Assembly (NCBI GenBank): GCA_024404335.1
Contig: JAKSQA010000056.1
Coordinates: forward strand, 1 to 6,630
Direction of reading: 5' to 3'
Length of the DNA stretch: 6,630 nucleotides
From: Mailhella sp.
GTDB taxonomy: Bacteria > Desulfobacterota > Desulfovibrionia > Desulfovibrionales > Desulfovibrionaceae
A program made the translations under genes and the position numbers. Positions within the stretch are counted from its first letter, which is position 1. Every line of letters begins with the position of its first letter. The notes under the pieces were generated by a model. It did not search any database. It was not told the DNA's origin and was given only the letters and a program-made list of their open reading frames with translations. Below are positions 5,936-6,630 of this stretch, in pieces.

Positions 5936-6630
5936 CTAGCGGCGGGAATGGGATTTGCGCCACTGCCACGGCGGGATGGGCGATTCGTCCTGCCACAGGC
6001 CTATGCGCTGCTTCTGGGCGAGCGCCTCCTCCAGCTTCCATGTGTTGCATATGTCGGAGGTGCAGAAGTAGTCGTACACCCAGGCGAGCCCGGCCTGCAC
6101 CTGCCGCTGGTTGATGGAAAGCGCATCGGTGCGGCCGTTCTGCCGCAGGTAGACCAGAGCGACCGTGCGCTGGTAGTTGTCTGTATAGATGGTGCGGATC
6201 TGCAGCTTCTTCCCCTGCATGAGGCGGATGGCGTTCGCCCTGGATTCCTGCCCCCAGCGCTGCTTGAATTCCGGAGCGTCGATGCCGTAGAGACGCACGG
6301 TTATCCTGGCGCCTCTGTCATCGATGAGTTCGAAGCTGTCGCCGTCGCCGGCGTAGGCGAGCCGGTATTCCCTGGTCTCGGCCGAGGGTGAGGGCCTGCC
6401 TGCGGCTGCCGCGCGGGAGGCCTTGTTCTCCTCAGGCTTTGAGGCCGAGGGCCTGTCGGCCGGGCGCGCCTGGGCGGCTCGGGAAGAAGACGATGCCGGC
6501 GCTGCGGCCGCGGCCCTGCCCTGGGCGGGGTTCTGGGAGGCGGAAGCTCCCTGCTGTGCAGGGGCCGCCCTGCGTTCCGGCTGGGCTGCTGCGGTCTGCG
6601 GCTTCGGTGCCTCCTGGCGGGGCTGTTCGG
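5936..6630 (-). CDS. Staphylococcal-nuclease-like (SNase/TNase) protein, 5' end outside window
   Basis: The visible part is 230 residues and ends with TAG at 5938-5936; the start lies beyond 6630. Visible residues 1 to about 85 form a low-complexity linker rich in Ala, Pro, Gln, Ser and Arg. The rest is an SNase (OB-fold) domain. By alignment in mind with staphylococcal nuclease, the calcium and catalytic residues are kept: D97 (GDGDS), R112 and D117/E120 in VRLYGIDAPE, and R154 in DNYQRTVALVY. The ending GLWQDESPIPPWQWRK is typical of bacterial family members. C189 and C194, in a YFCTSDICNTW segment, could form a disulfide, which would suit a protein outside the cytoplasm. The expected activity is Ca2+-dependent, sugar-nonspecific phosphodiester cleavage. 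Since the N-terminus is missing, a signal peptide or membrane anchor cannot be judged. No clear terminator follows it, so some read-through into the ACT operon is possible. Confidence 0.88.
   Translation of the reverse strand, partial: EQPRQEAPKPQTAAAQPERRAAPAQQGASASQNPAQGRAAAAAPASSSSRAAQARPADRPSASKPEENKASRAAAAGRPSPSAETREYRLAYAGDGDSFELIDDRGARITVRLYGIDAPEFKQRWGQESRANAIRLMQGKKLQIRTIYTDNYQRTVALVYLRQNGRTDALSINQRQVQAGLAWVYDYFCTSDICNTWKLEEALAQKQRIGLWQDESPIPPWQWRKSHSRR

Overview
This 6.6 kb window is high in GC and gene-dense, and every gene I can support lies on the minus strand. The proteins look most like those of the Desulfovibrionaceae (sulfate- or sulfite-reducing Desulfobacterota). The main reason is the formate dehydrogenase: a Tat-exported selenoprotein alpha subunit followed by a ferredoxin-like beta subunit, as in periplasmic FdhAB of Desulfovibrio. 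This taxonomic call is inference from protein character. I could not run a search.

Layout in the direction of transcription (high to low coordinates): (1) 6630-5936, the C-terminal 230 residues of a staphylococcal-nuclease-like protein behind a long Ala/Pro/Gln/Ser-rich linker; its start lies outside the window. (2) A 102-base gap with a good sigma70-type promoter. (3) A two-gene operon: a 188-residue protein with two ACT domains (5833-5267, GTG start) and, 18 bases later, a 456-residue UPF0210/DUF711 protein of the pyruvate-formate-lyase-like fold (5248-3878). A strong intrinsic terminator at 3859-3823 closes it. (4) A short regulatory region with a candidate promoter for the formate dehydrogenase operon. 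(5) fdhA, one gene running 3658-620 through an in-frame UGA (3094-3092) that encodes selenocysteine 189, with a SECIS-like hairpin just downstream. (6) A very GC-rich perfect hairpin in the fdhA-fdhB gap. (7) fdhB, cut by the left window edge after 188 codons.

FdhA and FdhB should form a periplasmic formate dehydrogenase. Formate is oxidised (or CO2 reduced) at the Mo/W-bis-MGD and selenocysteine site of FdhA. Electrons leave through one [4Fe-4S] cluster in FdhA and three in FdhB, presumably to periplasmic cytochrome c3. The ACT + DUF711 pair is a widespread conserved gene pair of unknown function and is the least understood part of the window. Its partner is related in fold to glycyl-radical enzymes that make formate, but nothing here shows that the two operons work together. 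No gap exceeds 300 bases. I saw no tRNA, rRNA, CRISPR array or mobile element.
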